64,000 bases of DNA from Candidatus Fimadaptatus faecigallinarum. GTDB lineage: Bacteria > Bacillota > Clostridia > Christensenellales > Aristaeellaceae. The position numbers and the translations under genes were made by a program. Shown here one piece after another: positions 52,995 to 62,056 of the stretch (the stretch's first letter is position 1; each line of letters begins with the position of its first letter). Under the pieces are notes generated by a model that saw nothing but the letters and a program-made list of their open reading frames with translations, was not told where the DNA came from and searched no databases. The stretch lies in the NCBI GenBank assembly GCA_018714445.1, contig DVNK01000039.1:62001-126000 (forward strand), written 5' to 3'.

Positions 52995-54116
52995 TTATTC
53001 GCCCGCGGCGTTCATCAGCTCGCGCTTGCCACGGAAGTCCTCTTTGTCGACTATGCCGTTTTCGAGGGCCTCGCGCTTGAGCATCACATAGCACATCGAG
53101 TGCACGCCCACACGATACGGCATCAGCAGATACATTATCAGCAGCGCCGCCACGACCAGCACGCCCAGCGTGATTATCAGCCCCAGCTGACCCATGTTCA
53201 GCGCGTTCATGCCCACGCCCAGCGCGACGACCAGCCCGAACGCCAGCCCGGCCAGTATGTACCAGCCCAAAAAGCTCAGGCTCACCACCAGCAGCGCAAA
53301 GTGATTGCCGCGCACTATGCGGCGGCTGGCGCGCACCGCCTTGCGCACGCCCATCTGCGGACGCTCGGCCAGCGCTACCGGCGCCATCGAGTAGCTTATG
53401 CACTTGAATATAATCAGCCATATGTCCAGCACGTACCACGCGCACAGCACCGCCGCATATATCCAGCCGCAGCGGGCTATGTATTCAGCCGTGAACACCG
53501 CGCTTATCGACTCCATCGACACGCCGCTGCTCAGCGCCGCAAAGTCCTGCGTGCTCAGCCCGGTCGCCAGCGCCGTGCCCGCCAGGCCGCCCACCAGCAG
53601 TATCAGCATTATTATCTGCCAGCCCAGCAGGCAAAGCCCCTGCCAGAACGGCAGTATTATCGACCTGAAGAAATACGATCCCGTATATCCCTTGAACACC
53701 GTGCCCGCGCTCGGGTTCTTGAGCCTTATCACGCGCAGCATGAACTTGCGCACGCCGGTCATTAGCGGCAGTACTATTATCAGCTCCAGCACGAACGCTA
53801 TCAGGTATATCATGCCGATGTTGGTCAGCGTGCGGCCCAGCGTGCTCAGGCCCTGCATGAACCCGCCCAGCGCGTTCGCCGTGCCCGCCGCATTGACCGC
53901 GCCCGCCGTCTCATATGCTATGGGCTGCTGATACCATGCCACTATCGCGTCTATATCGGCCTGCGTCACCGGGTAAAACTGCCCCAATGCCCACACGCCG
54001 CCAAAGTATACAATCAGCACTATGAACGTTAGCAGCACCGCCAGAAACACGGCTCCCCTGCTCTCGCCGCCAAGGATACCCTTGACATCCCTCTTTATCG
54101 TCCTTCTGTCCAGCAT
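52995..54116 (-). CDS. DUF975-like polytopic membrane protein
   Basis: AAGGA stands nine nt before the ATG of this 373-residue protein. It begins with a short basic segment (DRRTIKRDVKGILGG) and then has six or seven membrane helices, the first at residues about 22-45. The cytoplasmic stretch MAPVALAERPQMGVRKAVRA between helices, and the overall layout, are typical of DUF975 integral membrane proteins, whose function is not known to me. It follows the related membrane gene at 54172-55344 by 55 nt and ends at a strong terminator, so the two form an operon. A shared role in envelope or transport is only a guess. Confidence 0.78.
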   Translation of the reverse strand: MLDRRTIKRDVKGILGGESRGAVFLAVLLTFIVLIVYFGGVWALGQFYPVTQADIDAIVAWYQQPIAYETAGAVNAAGTANALGGFMQGLSTLGRTLTNIGMIYLIAFVLELIIVLPLMTGVRKFMLRVIRLKNPSAGTVFKGYTGSYFFRSIILPFWQGLCLLGWQIIMLILLVGGLAGTALATGLSTQDFAALSSGVSMESISAVFTAEYIARCGWIYAAVLCAWYVLDIWLIIFKCISYSMAPVALAERPQMGVRKAVRASRRIVRGNHFALLVVSLSFLGWYILAGLAFGLVVALGVGMNALNMGQLGLIITLGVLVVAALLIMYLLMPYRVGVHSMCYVMLKREALENGIVDKEDFRGKRELMNAAGE

Positions 54117-54171
54117 AGCAAACCGTCCTTCCTCTTTGTCGCCCCATCAGCGCCACTGGCGCCGCTTTACG

Positions 54172-55344
54172 TCACGTATTGCCCGCGCCGTTCCCGCTCC
54201 GATCATCGCCGGGCCGCGCTCCGCCATCAGTCGCGCCGTCCGCCCCGGGCGCGCTGCCGTCGTTGGGTGTGCTGCCACTGGGCGCATTGCCATCGTTGGG
54301 CGCGTCGCCACTGGGCGCATTGCCGTCGTTGGGCGCGTCGCCACTGGGCGCATTGCCGTCGCTGTGCGCGTCGCCACTGGGCGCGCTGCCGTTGCTGGAC
54401 TCGCCCCAGCCCGGCAGGCTGCCGCTCGACTGCGCGGCCTCGTTGAACGCATCCTCGTGCGCGCGTCTGAGCTCCTCGGCGCGGCGCGACAGTATCTCGT
54501 TTAGTCGAACGAAGTATATCGCCGACGCGGTCTCCAGCACCGGCATGCACAGGCTCGTAAGCACTATCGTCGCCAGCGTCACGCCCACGCCCACCAGCGC
54601 CTGCTCAGCCGTGTTCAACTCAAACCCCAGTTGCGTCGTATTGGCCATCACCTGTAAAGCCACATTGGGCAACGCAGTCAGTATAAAGCAGTAAAAGAAC
54701 CTCAAATACAGGCAAAACAGCTCTTTGAGCCGGCCGTGCATGACCATGGTGCTGAGCCTGAGCGACATTATCGCGCCCACGTGCGGCTCCTGCGCCAGAA
54801 AGTAGAACTGCTGCGAATACGCCAGACCGCGATTGAACATCAAAAACAGCAGCGTCAACAGCGCCGGCCAGAACATGAGCGACATCTGTCCGTACAGCTG
54901 CGCCATGGCGATCTCGTTCAGCACCAGCGACATGGGTATCATCACCCACACCAGCATCGACAGCGCGCGCCAGAGCATCGCGCGCACCGACAGGAAGTAG
55001 CTCCCGCGCGTCAGCCCCTCGAACAGGTCCATCGGCGAACGCGGCCGCCCGTTGTACATGTTCAGCTCGTACCGCGCCAGCCCCAACGTGAGCGCCGGCG
55101 CCACCAGCGCCTGCATCAGCATCATGAACAAATTGCCTATGTTCATGGTGGTCTGAGCGTCCTGCGCCACCCCGCCCCCCGTGAACATGAGCGCGTAGTT
55201 GAGTATCATCACCGGCACGGAGATCAGCGTCTGCATCAGCGCGACGGTCAGCGCGGTGCGGCGGTAGTTGCCGTCGCGCCGCAGCAGCGCGCGCGTCTCA
55301 GCCGCGACCTGCGCAAGATTTATTCGGGGCGCGTCCGCCCTCAT
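54172..55344 (-). CDS. Polytopic membrane protein with repeat-rich C-terminal tail
   Basis: I use the ATG at 55344, preceded by AGGTGA; the track begins 16 codons upstream without a better site. The 390 residues start with a basic amphipathic segment (LAQVAAETRALLRRDGNYRR) followed by about six membrane helices, in a layout like the DUF975 proteins and the downstream gene. The final 75 residues are hydrophilic and include four to five copies of an 11-residue unit, best seen as SGDAPNDGNAP, encoded by a 33-bp array. The tail is predicted to be disordered. An extended -10 promoter precedes the gene. The function is unknown. Confidence 0.75.
   Translation of the reverse strand: MRADAPRINLAQVAAETRALLRRDGNYRRTALTVALMQTLISVPVMILNYALMFTGGGVAQDAQTTMNIGNLFMMLMQALVAPALTLGLARYELNMYNGRPRSPMDLFEGLTRGSYFLSVRAMLWRALSMLVWVMIPMSLVLNEIAMAQLYGQMSLMFWPALLTLLFLMFNRGLAYSQQFYFLAQEPHVGAIMSLRLSTMVMHGRLKELFCLYLRFFYCFILTALPNVALQVMANTTQLGFELNTAEQALVGVGVTLATIVLTSLCMPVLETASAIYFVRLNEILSRRAEELRRAHEDAFNEAAQSSGSLPGWGESSNGSAPSGDAHSDGNAPSGDAPNDGNAPSGDAPNDGNAPSGSTPNDGSAPGADGATDGGARPGDDRSGNGAGNT
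54262..54395. repeat. In-frame array of a 33-bp unit in the membrane-protein tail
   Basis: About four copies of a unit containing CGTCGTTGGGCGCGTCGCCA encode the 11-residue tail repeats. The unit length preserves the frame. Confidence 0.9.
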
Positions 55345-55413
55345 CGAGTTCACCTGAGCGATGCCACCTCGTTTCGCGCGCCGGGCGCGCATTTATTTTA
55401 ATCCAGTGGCTTG

Positions 55414-55442
55414 ATTATACCATCTTTGACCCGAATAGAAAA
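55414..55442 (-). promoter_or_regulatory. Promoter of the membrane-protein operon
   Basis: TGGTATAAT is an extended perfect -10 on the minus strand, and TTTTCT sits at the -35 position 17 nt upstream. It is divergent from the PHP-gene promoter. Confidence 0.7.
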
Positions 55443-55482
55443 GTCATTTATGCGTAAAAGCTGCGATTTTTGATAGAAATTC

Positions 55483-55510
55483 TTAACACTCGGCAGCATT
55501 CGCCGATAAT
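55483..55510 (+). promoter_or_regulatory. Putative promoter of the PHP phosphatase gene
   Basis: TTAACA and GATAAT are 16 nt apart, about 50 nt before the start codon. Confidence 0.55.
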
Positions 55511-55558
55511 CACGGAATTTTATACTTGTAAAGGAAGATTTATCTGCGGAGGTGCGCT

Positions 55559-56362
55559 ATGCAGGATTATCATATGCATACTACATATTCACCCGACGGC
55601 CATGCAACGATGGCGCAGCAGCTCGACGCCGCCGAACGCGTCGGCCTCAGCGGCGTGTGCCTGACCGACCACCTGGATCTGAAGCATCAGGAGCCCATAT
55701 TCGACGTCCCGGTCGACTACGACCGCTGGTTTGCCGAACTGGACGCACTGCGCGCACAGCATCCCGCCCTCACCGTGCGCGCCGGCATAGAGGCCGGCGA
55801 ACATGCCTGCGTGACCGCCGAAACGCTGGCCGTCGTCCAGGCGCATCCGTTCGACTACGTACTGCTGAGCCAGCACATGATAGACGGCGTGGACCCGTAC
55901 TATTACGAGCGCTTCCTGAACGGGCGCACGCCCGAGGCCGCGTTCCGCCGCTACGCCGAGTGCGTATGGGAGTCGATAAACCGCTTTGACGATTTCGACT
56001 GTCTGGCGCATCTGGGGTACTGTTCCAAGTTTGCGCCGCGCGAGGCGGGCGTGCGCCCGTTTGACCGCGAATACGCCCCCGACGTCGTCGACGCGATACT
56101 CAAAAAGCTCGCCCAGGACGGCAAGGCGCTGGAGATCAACACGTCGGGCCTCAAAAACGGCGGCTCCGCCCCGATACCCGGCCCCGACATAGTGCGCCGC
56201 TTCATAGAGCTGGGCGGCGAGTTCGTTATGCTGGGCAGCGACGCGCACTACGCGGAGTACGTCGGCTATGAATTCGACCGCGCCCGCCGCATGGCGCTGG
56301 AATGCGGAGCAAAGTATACGCTCTCATTCGAGCAACGCCATGGCACGCCAATCGCGCTGTGA
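55559..56362 (+). CDS. PHP-domain histidinol-phosphatase family protein (HisJ/HisK type)
   Basis: GGAGGT lies about six nt before the ATG. The 267 residues carry the PHP metal motifs: DYHMHTTYSPDG at the N-terminus, LTDHLDLK, a GIEAGE glutamate, SQHMIDGVDP, LAHLGYCSKF and GSDAHY near the end. The length and the motifs match HisJ-type histidinol-phosphate phosphatases, which remove phosphate in histidine synthesis with a trinuclear metal centre. No other his gene is nearby, so it may act on another phosphorylated substrate. It appears monocistronic, and a repeat array follows it. Confidence 0.9.
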   Translation: MQDYHMHTTYSPDGHATMAQQLDAAERVGLSGVCLTDHLDLKHQEPIFDVPVDYDRWFAELDALRAQHPALTVRAGIEAGEHACVTAETLAVVQAHPFDYVLLSQHMIDGVDPYYYERFLNGRTPEAAFRRYAECVWESINRFDDFDCLAHLGYCSKFAPREAGVRPFDREYAPDVVDAILKKLAQDGKALEINTSGLKNGGSAPIPGPDIVRRFIELGGEFVMLGSDAHYAEYVGYEFDRARRMALECGAKYTLSFEQRHGTPIAL

Positions 56363-56414
56363 CCGCGCGTGCGCTCGCATTTCAGACTATACAGGCGTGG
56401 GCGCGTTGCCCGGA

Positions 56415-56480
56415 CGCCGCGACGTCGTGCCCGGCCGTGGCGTCATGCCCGGCCGTGGCGTCATGCCCGGCTGCGGCGCC
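56415..56480 (+). repeat. Short 18-bp repeat, three copies
   Basis: CGTCATGCCCGGCCGTGG and close variants occur three times head to tail just before the larger array. Confidence 0.75.
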
Positions 56481-56483
56481 TGG

Positions 56484-56815
56484 TCTTGCATTTGATTGCG
56501 GCATATTCCGCACTTCATCAGGCGTCACGCACCGGCCGCGGCGCGCAATCTTGCATTTGATGGCAGCGGCATATTCCGCATTTCATCCGGCGTCACGCTC
56601 TGCGGCGACACTTGATCTTGCATTTGATTGCGGCATATTCCGCACTCCATCCGGAGTCACGCTCAGCCGCGGCGCGCAATCTTGCATTTGATGGCGGCGA
56701 CATATTCCGCATTTCATCAGGTGTCACACTCAGCCGCGGCACCTGATCTTGCATTTGATGGCGGCGGCATATTCCGCACTCCATCCGAAGTCACGCTCCG
56801 CCGCGACGCCCGATT
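56484..56815. repeat. Tandem array, five copies of a 64-67-bp unit with internal dyad
   Basis: Each copy starts near CTTGCATTTGAT and contains a form of TGCGGCATATTCCGCA, which is nearly palindromic. The copies differ by a three-base indel and by their spacer text. The array lies between the PHP gene and the promoter of the MalY-type gene, in non-coding DNA. Confidence 0.88.
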
Positions 56816-56828
56816 TTACGGCGTAAGG

Positions 56829-56857
56829 TTGCGTTTTATATTAAAACGCGATACAAT
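56829..56857 (+). promoter_or_regulatory. Promoter of the MalY-type gene with overlapping palindrome
   Basis: TTGCGT and TACAAT are 17 nt apart. Between them lies the perfect dyad GCGTTTTA-TAT-TAAAACGC (56831-56849), overlapping the -35. Its position would block RNA polymerase, so it is a good candidate operator for an unidentified regulator. Confidence 0.75.
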
Positions 56858-56932
56858 AATATCACATAGACCGGCGCGCAGTCCGCGCCCGGCGGCATAT
56901 ACGCAAACACATATGCAAAGGAGAGTTACGCA

Positions 56933-58108
56933 ATGAGCCAATTCGACAGAATAATAGATCGCCGCGGCACCTCAGCTGAAAAGCTGCTCGCCTGCAAGTC
57001 CATATTCGGCAGCGAGGACGTGATACCGATGTGGGTGGCCGACATGGACGTGGCCACCGCGCCCGAAATAGTCGAGGCGCTCAAGGCGCGCGCCGAGCAC
57101 GGCATATTCGGCTACACCGGCGAAGTCGACGAGGACTATGACGCAGTTATAGGCTGGCTGCGCGACAGGTTCGGCGTGCATATAGAGCGCGAATGGATAA
57201 TGTGGAATTCCAACGTGGTCTGCGCGATACGCGTTGCGATAAACGCGCTGACGCGCCCCGGCGACAAGATAGTGATAGCCACGCCCGTATACACGCCGTT
57301 TTTCAACGCCACGCGCGACGCCGGACGCATGCTGCGCGTAAGCCCGCTCAAGGAGCAGGACGGCTACTTCACGCTCGATTACGAGGATCTGGAAAACGCG
57401 TTCCGCGGCGGCGCGCGCATGATCGTTATGTGCAACCCGCACAACCCGGTGGGCCGCGTCTGGACGCGCGAGGAGATGGCGCGGCTGGTCGAACTGTGCC
57501 GCAAATACGACGTGCTGCTGCTGTCCGACGAGATACACGACGGCTTCATATTCAAGGGCCATAAGCACACCTCGGTGCTGACTTTCGACTACGACAACGT
57601 GATAATGCTCATGTCGGCGACCAAGTCGTTCAACCTGGCCGGCCTGGGCATAAGCAACATGATAGTGCCCCGGCGCGATTACCGCGAGCTGATAAGCCGG
57701 TTCATGCAGTGCAACGGCGCCAACAACGGCGCCAACAACGTATTCGGCTCGGTCGCACAGCGCACCGCCTACACGCGCTGCGGCAAGTGGCTCGACGAGC
57801 TGACCGAATACATAGAGGCCAACGTCGACGTCACCCTCAAGCGCCTGGCGGAGACGATGCCGCTCATTAAGTGCCGCAAGCCCGAGGGCACGTACCTCAT
57901 GTGGCTGGACGCGCGCGCGCTGGGCGAGCCGGACGCGGTGTTCAAGGCGCTGTGCGAGGCCGGCGTGGGCCTCAACCGCGGCGAAGGCTACGGCGTGGGC
58001 AACCAGTGCGCGGGTTATCTGCGCTTTAACGTGGCCTGCCCGCGCGCACAGCTCGAAGCCGCGCTGGATTGCATGGAAAAGGCCTATCGCACATTGACGG
58101 CCAAGTAA
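56933..58108 (+). CDS. MalY/PatB-family aminotransferase (cystathionine beta-lyase type)
   Basis: AAGGAG sits nine nt before the ATG. The 391 residues form a fold-type I PLP enzyme: PMWVADMDV at the N-terminus, as in PatB/MalY, CNPHNPVGRVW, the cofactor aspartate in LLLSDEIHD (about residue 199), the Schiff-base lysine in SATKSFNLAGL (K231) and the carboxylate-binding arginine in YLRFNVACPR. This group cleaves C-S bonds of cystathionine or cysteine conjugates to give a thiol, pyruvate and ammonia, and MalY also acts as a regulator in enterobacteria. It shares a transcript with the exonuclease that begins at its stop codon. The palindrome in its promoter suggests control by a repressor. Confidence 0.95.
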   Translation: MSQFDRIIDRRGTSAEKLLACKSIFGSEDVIPMWVADMDVATAPEIVEALKARAEHGIFGYTGEVDEDYDAVIGWLRDRFGVHIEREWIMWNSNVVCAIRVAINALTRPGDKIVIATPVYTPFFNATRDAGRMLRVSPLKEQDGYFTLDYEDLENAFRGGARMIVMCNPHNPVGRVWTREEMARLVELCRKYDVLLLSDEIHDGFIFKGHKHTSVLTFDYDNVIMLMSATKSFNLAGLGISNMIVPRRDYRELISRFMQCNGANNGANNVFGSVAQRTAYTRCGKWLDELTEYIEANVDVTLKRLAETMPLIKCRKPEGTYLMWLDARALGEPDAVFKALCEAGVGLNRGEGYGVGNQCAGYLRFNVACPRAQLEAALDCMEKAYRTLTAK

Positions 58109-58696
58109 ATGCGCGCGCTCATATTCGATGTGGAAGCCAATGGCACGCCTCAGCCGCAGGTGTGCCAGTTGGCATATCTGATCTCGGACGGCGCGCGGCT
58201 TGAGGCGCGCAACTTCTTCTTTCGCGTGAGCGCCATGAATCCCCACGCCTACAAGGTGCATCACCTGAGCATGAAGGCGCTGGATAAGCTGTCGGGCGGG
58301 CGCACGTTCGCCGACCACGCCCGCGAGATCTGCCGCGACTTCTACTGGGCCGAGGTGTACATAGGCCACGGCGTCAGCGGCGACATGGACTACCTGCGCC
58401 GCGAGTTCGAGCGGCTGGCGCTGGCGCTGCCCGAGCGCCGACGCTTCTGCACCATGCGCCACTTTACCGGGCGCTGCGGCGGCGAACTGCCCGGCGGCAA
58501 GCCCAAGCCGCCCAGCCTGAGCGAGCTGTGGACGCATTACGGCCTGACCGAGCCCGAAATAGCCACGTTCGCCGCGCAGACCTTCGGCGCAGGCGCGGTG
58601 GCGCACGACGCGCGCTTTGACGCGGCGGCGACGTATCTGGCGCTCAGGCGCGCACAGGCCGCGGGAGAGCTGCCCCGCGGCGTGCTGGACGACTGA
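58109..58696 (+). CDS. DEDD-type 3'-5' exonuclease family protein
   Basis: The ATG directly follows the TAA of the MalY-type gene, and no separate ribosome site is visible, so translation is probably coupled. The 195 residues show the exonuclease motifs: FDVEANG with Asp and Glu (residues 7 and 9), HGVSGDMDYLRREF with the second Asp, and VAHDARFDAAATY with His and Asp of motif III. It resembles the proofreading subunit of DNA polymerase III and RNase T, acting on DNA or RNA 3' ends in the cytoplasm. The substrate is not clear from sequence. Its stop codon is part of the large repeat that follows. Confidence 0.88.
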   Translation: MRALIFDVEANGTPQPQVCQLAYLISDGARLEARNFFFRVSAMNPHAYKVHHLSMKALDKLSGGRTFADHAREICRDFYWAEVYIGHGVSGDMDYLRREFERLALALPERRRFCTMRHFTGRCGGELPGGKPKPPSLSELWTHYGLTEPEIATFAAQTFGAGAVAHDARFDAAATYLALRRAQAAGELPRGVLDD

Positions 58697-59510
58697 GCCG
58701 TGCGTGAACTTCCGGCTTGCATGCTGCAAGGCCAACCGGCCTTATCCCGGCACAGGCGCATTCCCGCCACAAGCGCATTCCCGGCACAGGCGCATTGCGG
58801 CCAACAGCCAGCCCTGCATCATGACGGGCAAACGCAGCGGGCCACATGCCGCCCACTGAGCCGCGCGTGAACTTACGGCTTGCACACCGCAAGGCCAATC
58901 GGCCTTACCCCGGCACAAGCCCATTCCAGGCATAATTGTATTCCAGGCACAAGCGCATTGCGGACAGCGGCCAGCACGGCATCATACCGGGCAAACGCAG
59001 CGGGCCACATGCCGCCCCACTGAGCCGCGCGTGAGCTTCCGGTTTGCATGCTGCAAGGCTAACCGGCCTTATCCCCGGCACAGGCGCATTGCGGCCAACG
59101 GCCAGCACTGCATCATGCCGGGCAAACGTAGCGGGCCACATGCCGCCCACTGAGCCGTGCGTGAACTTACGGTTTGCACACCGCAAGGCCAATCGGTCTT
59201 TCCCCGGTACAGGCGCATTGCGGCCAATGGCCAGCACAGCATTATGCCGGGCAAACGTAGCGGGCCACATGCCGCTCCACTGAGCCGTGCGTGAACTTAC
59301 GGTTTGCACACCGCAAGGCCAATCGGTCTTACCCCGACACAGGTGCATTGCAGCCAACGGCAGCACAGCATATTGCCGGCCAACCCAGAGGGCCACATGC
59401 CGCTCCACTGAGCCGCGCATGAACTTACGGTTTGCATGCCGCAAGGCCAATCGGTCTTACCCCCCGGCACAAGCCCATTCCCGGCACAAGCTCATCCCCG
59501 GCGCGACCGC
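58694..59510. repeat. Tandem array, five and a half copies of a 128-165-bp unit starting at a stop codon
   Basis: Each copy begins with TGAGCCGTGCGTGAACTT or a variant, and in the first copy that TGA is the stop codon of the exonuclease gene. Units end with GCGGGCCACATGCCGC. Length differences come from an inner motif, CAAGCGCATTCCCGGCA, present in varying number. The ORFs through it lack ribosome sites. It leads to about 170 nt of plain non-coding DNA before the FBPase gene, which holds an imperfect GC-rich hairpin near 59568-59600. Confidence 0.9.
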
Positions 59511-59679
59511 AAACCCAACGCCGAGCCAGCCAAGCCACGCGGCAATCTAATGATAAGTCGGTAAATCGAGCCGGCCGCAAGTCCTTTGGACCGCCGGCCG
59601 GCCCATTGCATTTTGCACATGTCGGCAGGCGCAGGCCTGCCACGGCGCGCTCCACCGCGCGCAGATGGTGAGGATGATT

Positions 59680-61665
59680 ATGAACTACTCGCGCGACACA
59701 CTCAAGTACCTAAAGCAACTGCGCCGCCAGTACCCCACGGCGCGCCAGGCCTCCGCCGAGATAATCCGCCTGCGCGCGGTGCTCAAGCTGCCCAAGGGCA
59801 CCGAGCACTTCCTGTCAGACCTGCACGGCGAGAGCGCCGCGTTCCTGCACATGCTGCGCAACGCCAGCGGTGTCATCAAGCAAAAGACCAACGACCTGTA
59901 CCGCGACATACTGCCCACTCATGAGCGCGACATGCTGTGCACGCTGGTGTACTACCCCGAGGAAAAGCTGTCGCTGCTTAAAAAGCAGGGCGCGGTCAAC
60001 GCCGAGTGGTACCGGATAACGATACTGCGCCTGGTCGAGCTGGCGCGGCTGATGGCGGTCAAGTACACCCGCACTCATGTGCGCGCGGCGATGCCCGAGG
60101 ACCTGGGCGAGTTGATGGAAGAACTGCTGCTGCGCGAGGACGTGCACGACAAACAGGCGTACTACTCCGAGACAGTGGACGCGATAATCGAATGCGGCCA
60201 GGCCGACGCCGTGATAATCGAGCTGTCGCGCGTCATACAGTACCTGTCCATCGACCATCTGCACATCATAGGCGACATATACGACCGCGGCCCGCATGCC
60301 GATCTGATAATGGACGCGCTGGACAATTACCACAACGTCGACGTACAGTGGGGCAATCACGACATCGTCTGGATGGGCGCGGCAGCCGGTTCGCAGGTGT
60401 GCATCGCGCAGGTGCTGGTAACTCAGCTCAAGTACGGCAACCTCGACGCGCTGGAAGTGGGATATGGCATATCGCTGCGCGCGCTGGCCACGTTTGCCGC
60501 CGGCGCGTATGCGTCCGATCCCTGCGCCGAGTTCATGCCCAAGCGCCTGGGCGGCGCCGACTCCGGCGAGGACGACATGGAGCTGGCCCGCATGCACAAG
60601 GCCATGGCGATAATCATGTTCAAGCTCGAATGCCAGCTGCTGCGCCGCCACCCCGAGTACGGCATGGACGACCGCCGGCTGCTGGAGCGGGTCGACTTCG
60701 GCGACGGCACGCTTGAGATCGACGGCGTGCGCCATGCGCTCACGTCCAACGCGTTCCCCACGGTCGATCCGGCCGACCCAACCGCGCTGACCGAGGGCGA
60801 GCGCGAACTTATGTACCGGCTCCAGATAGCGTTCGAGCACTCCGAAAAGCTCCAAAAGCACGTCAAGTTCCTGTTCGCGGCGGGCAGCATGTACCTGTGC
60901 TGCAACGGCAACCTGCTGTACCACGGCTGCATACCGATGAACGCCGACGGCTCGCTGATGCAGTTGCCGATAGACACCCCCGACGGCCGGCCCACCGGGC
61001 GCGCCGCGCTGGACTGCGCCGAGCGGATCGCGCGCCAGGGCTATTTTGCGCGGGCGGGTTCGCGCGCGCGCCGCGACGGTCAGGACATGATGTGGTATCT
61101 GTGGTGCGGACCGGTGTCGCCGCTGTTCGGCAAGTCGCGCATGGCCACGTTCGAGCGCTACTTCATAGCCGACGAGACCACATGGACCGAACAGAAGAAC
61201 CCGTACTACGCGCTGATGCACGACGAATCGGTCGCACGCGGCATACTGGAGGCGTTCGGACTCAGCCCCGACACCGGCCATATAATCAACGGCCATGTGC
61301 CGGTGCGCGTCAAAAAGGGCGAAAGTCCCGTGCACGCCGGCGGACGGCTGCTGGTGATAGACGGCGGGCTGTCGCGCGCATACCAGGGCGTGACCGGCAT
61401 AGCGGGCTACACGCTGATATTCAGCTCGCACGCGCTGCTGCTGGTGGCGCACCAGCCGTTCGAGTCCACCACGCGCGCGATCACCGACGAGCAGGACATC
61501 CACTCGGTACAGACCGTGGTCGAGCAGATGCCCCGCCGGCTGCGCATACTCGACACCGATCAGGGCGCCCGGCTCCAGGAGCGCATCGACGACCTGACCT
61601 GTTTGATAGACGCGTATGCCTCCGGCGCGATAAAGGAGGGCGGCCTCGACGAGCGCGAGATGTGA
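59680..61665 (+). CDS. fbp: Fructose-1,6-bisphosphatase class 3
   Basis: I choose the ATG at 59680, about six nt after TGAGGA; the track begins five codons earlier. The 661 residues agree with the long class 3 enzyme found in Firmicutes. Metallophosphatase motifs are visible: FLSDLHGE (about residue 45), IIGDIYDRGPHAD (about 193), QWGNHDIVW (about 223), and INGHVPVRVKKGE with the later histidines. It hydrolyses fructose 1,6-bisphosphate to fructose 6-phosphate for gluconeogenesis in the cytoplasm. I find no convincing promoter in the region upstream, which is mostly repeat array, so its control is unclear. Confidence 0.96.
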   Translation: MNYSRDTLKYLKQLRRQYPTARQASAEIIRLRAVLKLPKGTEHFLSDLHGESAAFLHMLRNASGVIKQKTNDLYRDILPTHERDMLCTLVYYPEEKLSLLKKQGAVNAEWYRITILRLVELARLMAVKYTRTHVRAAMPEDLGELMEELLLREDVHDKQAYYSETVDAIIECGQADAVIIELSRVIQYLSIDHLHIIGDIYDRGPHADLIMDALDNYHNVDVQWGNHDIVWMGAAAGSQVCIAQVLVTQLKYGNLDALEVGYGISLRALATFAAGAYASDPCAEFMPKRLGGADSGEDDMELARMHKAMAIIMFKLECQLLRRHPEYGMDDRRLLERVDFGDGTLEIDGVRHALTSNAFPTVDPADPTALTEGERELMYRLQIAFEHSEKLQKHVKFLFAAGSMYLCCNGNLLYHGCIPMNADGSLMQLPIDTPDGRPTGRAALDCAERIARQGYFARAGSRARRDGQDMMWYLWCGPVSPLFGKSRMATFERYFIADETTWTEQKNPYYALMHDESVARGILEAFGLSPDTGHIINGHVPVRVKKGESPVHAGGRLLVIDGGLSRAYQGVTGIAGYTLIFSSHALLLVAHQPFESTTRAITDEQDIHSVQTVVEQMPRRLRILDTDQGARLQERIDDLTCLIDAYASGAIKEGGLDEREM

Positions 61666-62056
61666 CTGTACAGCGTTTGCGCGCCGCGGCCCGAAGTCCC
61701 ATACACATGGGCCGCATTGGGGGGCGGCATGGCAAGTCCAAAACCCGGCGCACGGCATCACCGGCGATGAACCGGCGGTGCGCTTCATATGATACTCACG
61801 CGGGCGCGGCGTCAGCCGTGCCCGCGCTGCATATCTCTTGCAACGGACGCCTTGTCCCATGCGCCAAGTGTTGCGCCATGCGGTGTATTTGGATCATGTT
61901 CACACCGGTCGAGAGCCGCGCGCATGCACTTGCGTGCTTCATGAATATGTGCTCTGTCGTCCGCATGTGCTGCCTGGCTGTTTTGCATGCGGCTTTGCTC
62001 TTCTGACCGCATGACTTGCGGTCATTAGCTCCACAACATTGCTCTGCCCGTTTGTT
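61666..62056. other. Non-coding stretch after the FBPase gene
   Basis: GCGCACGG...GGTGCGC near 61750-61786 could form an imperfect terminator hairpin followed by TTCATAT, but the pairing is poor. I see nothing else before the DnaA-box array. Confidence 0.4.

Noticed and set aside
58644-59655. Repeat-type ORFs with words such as PGTGALRP and CRANVAGHM
   Set aside because: They arise from the 128-165-bp array in non-coding DNA; no ribosome site and several overlapping frames.
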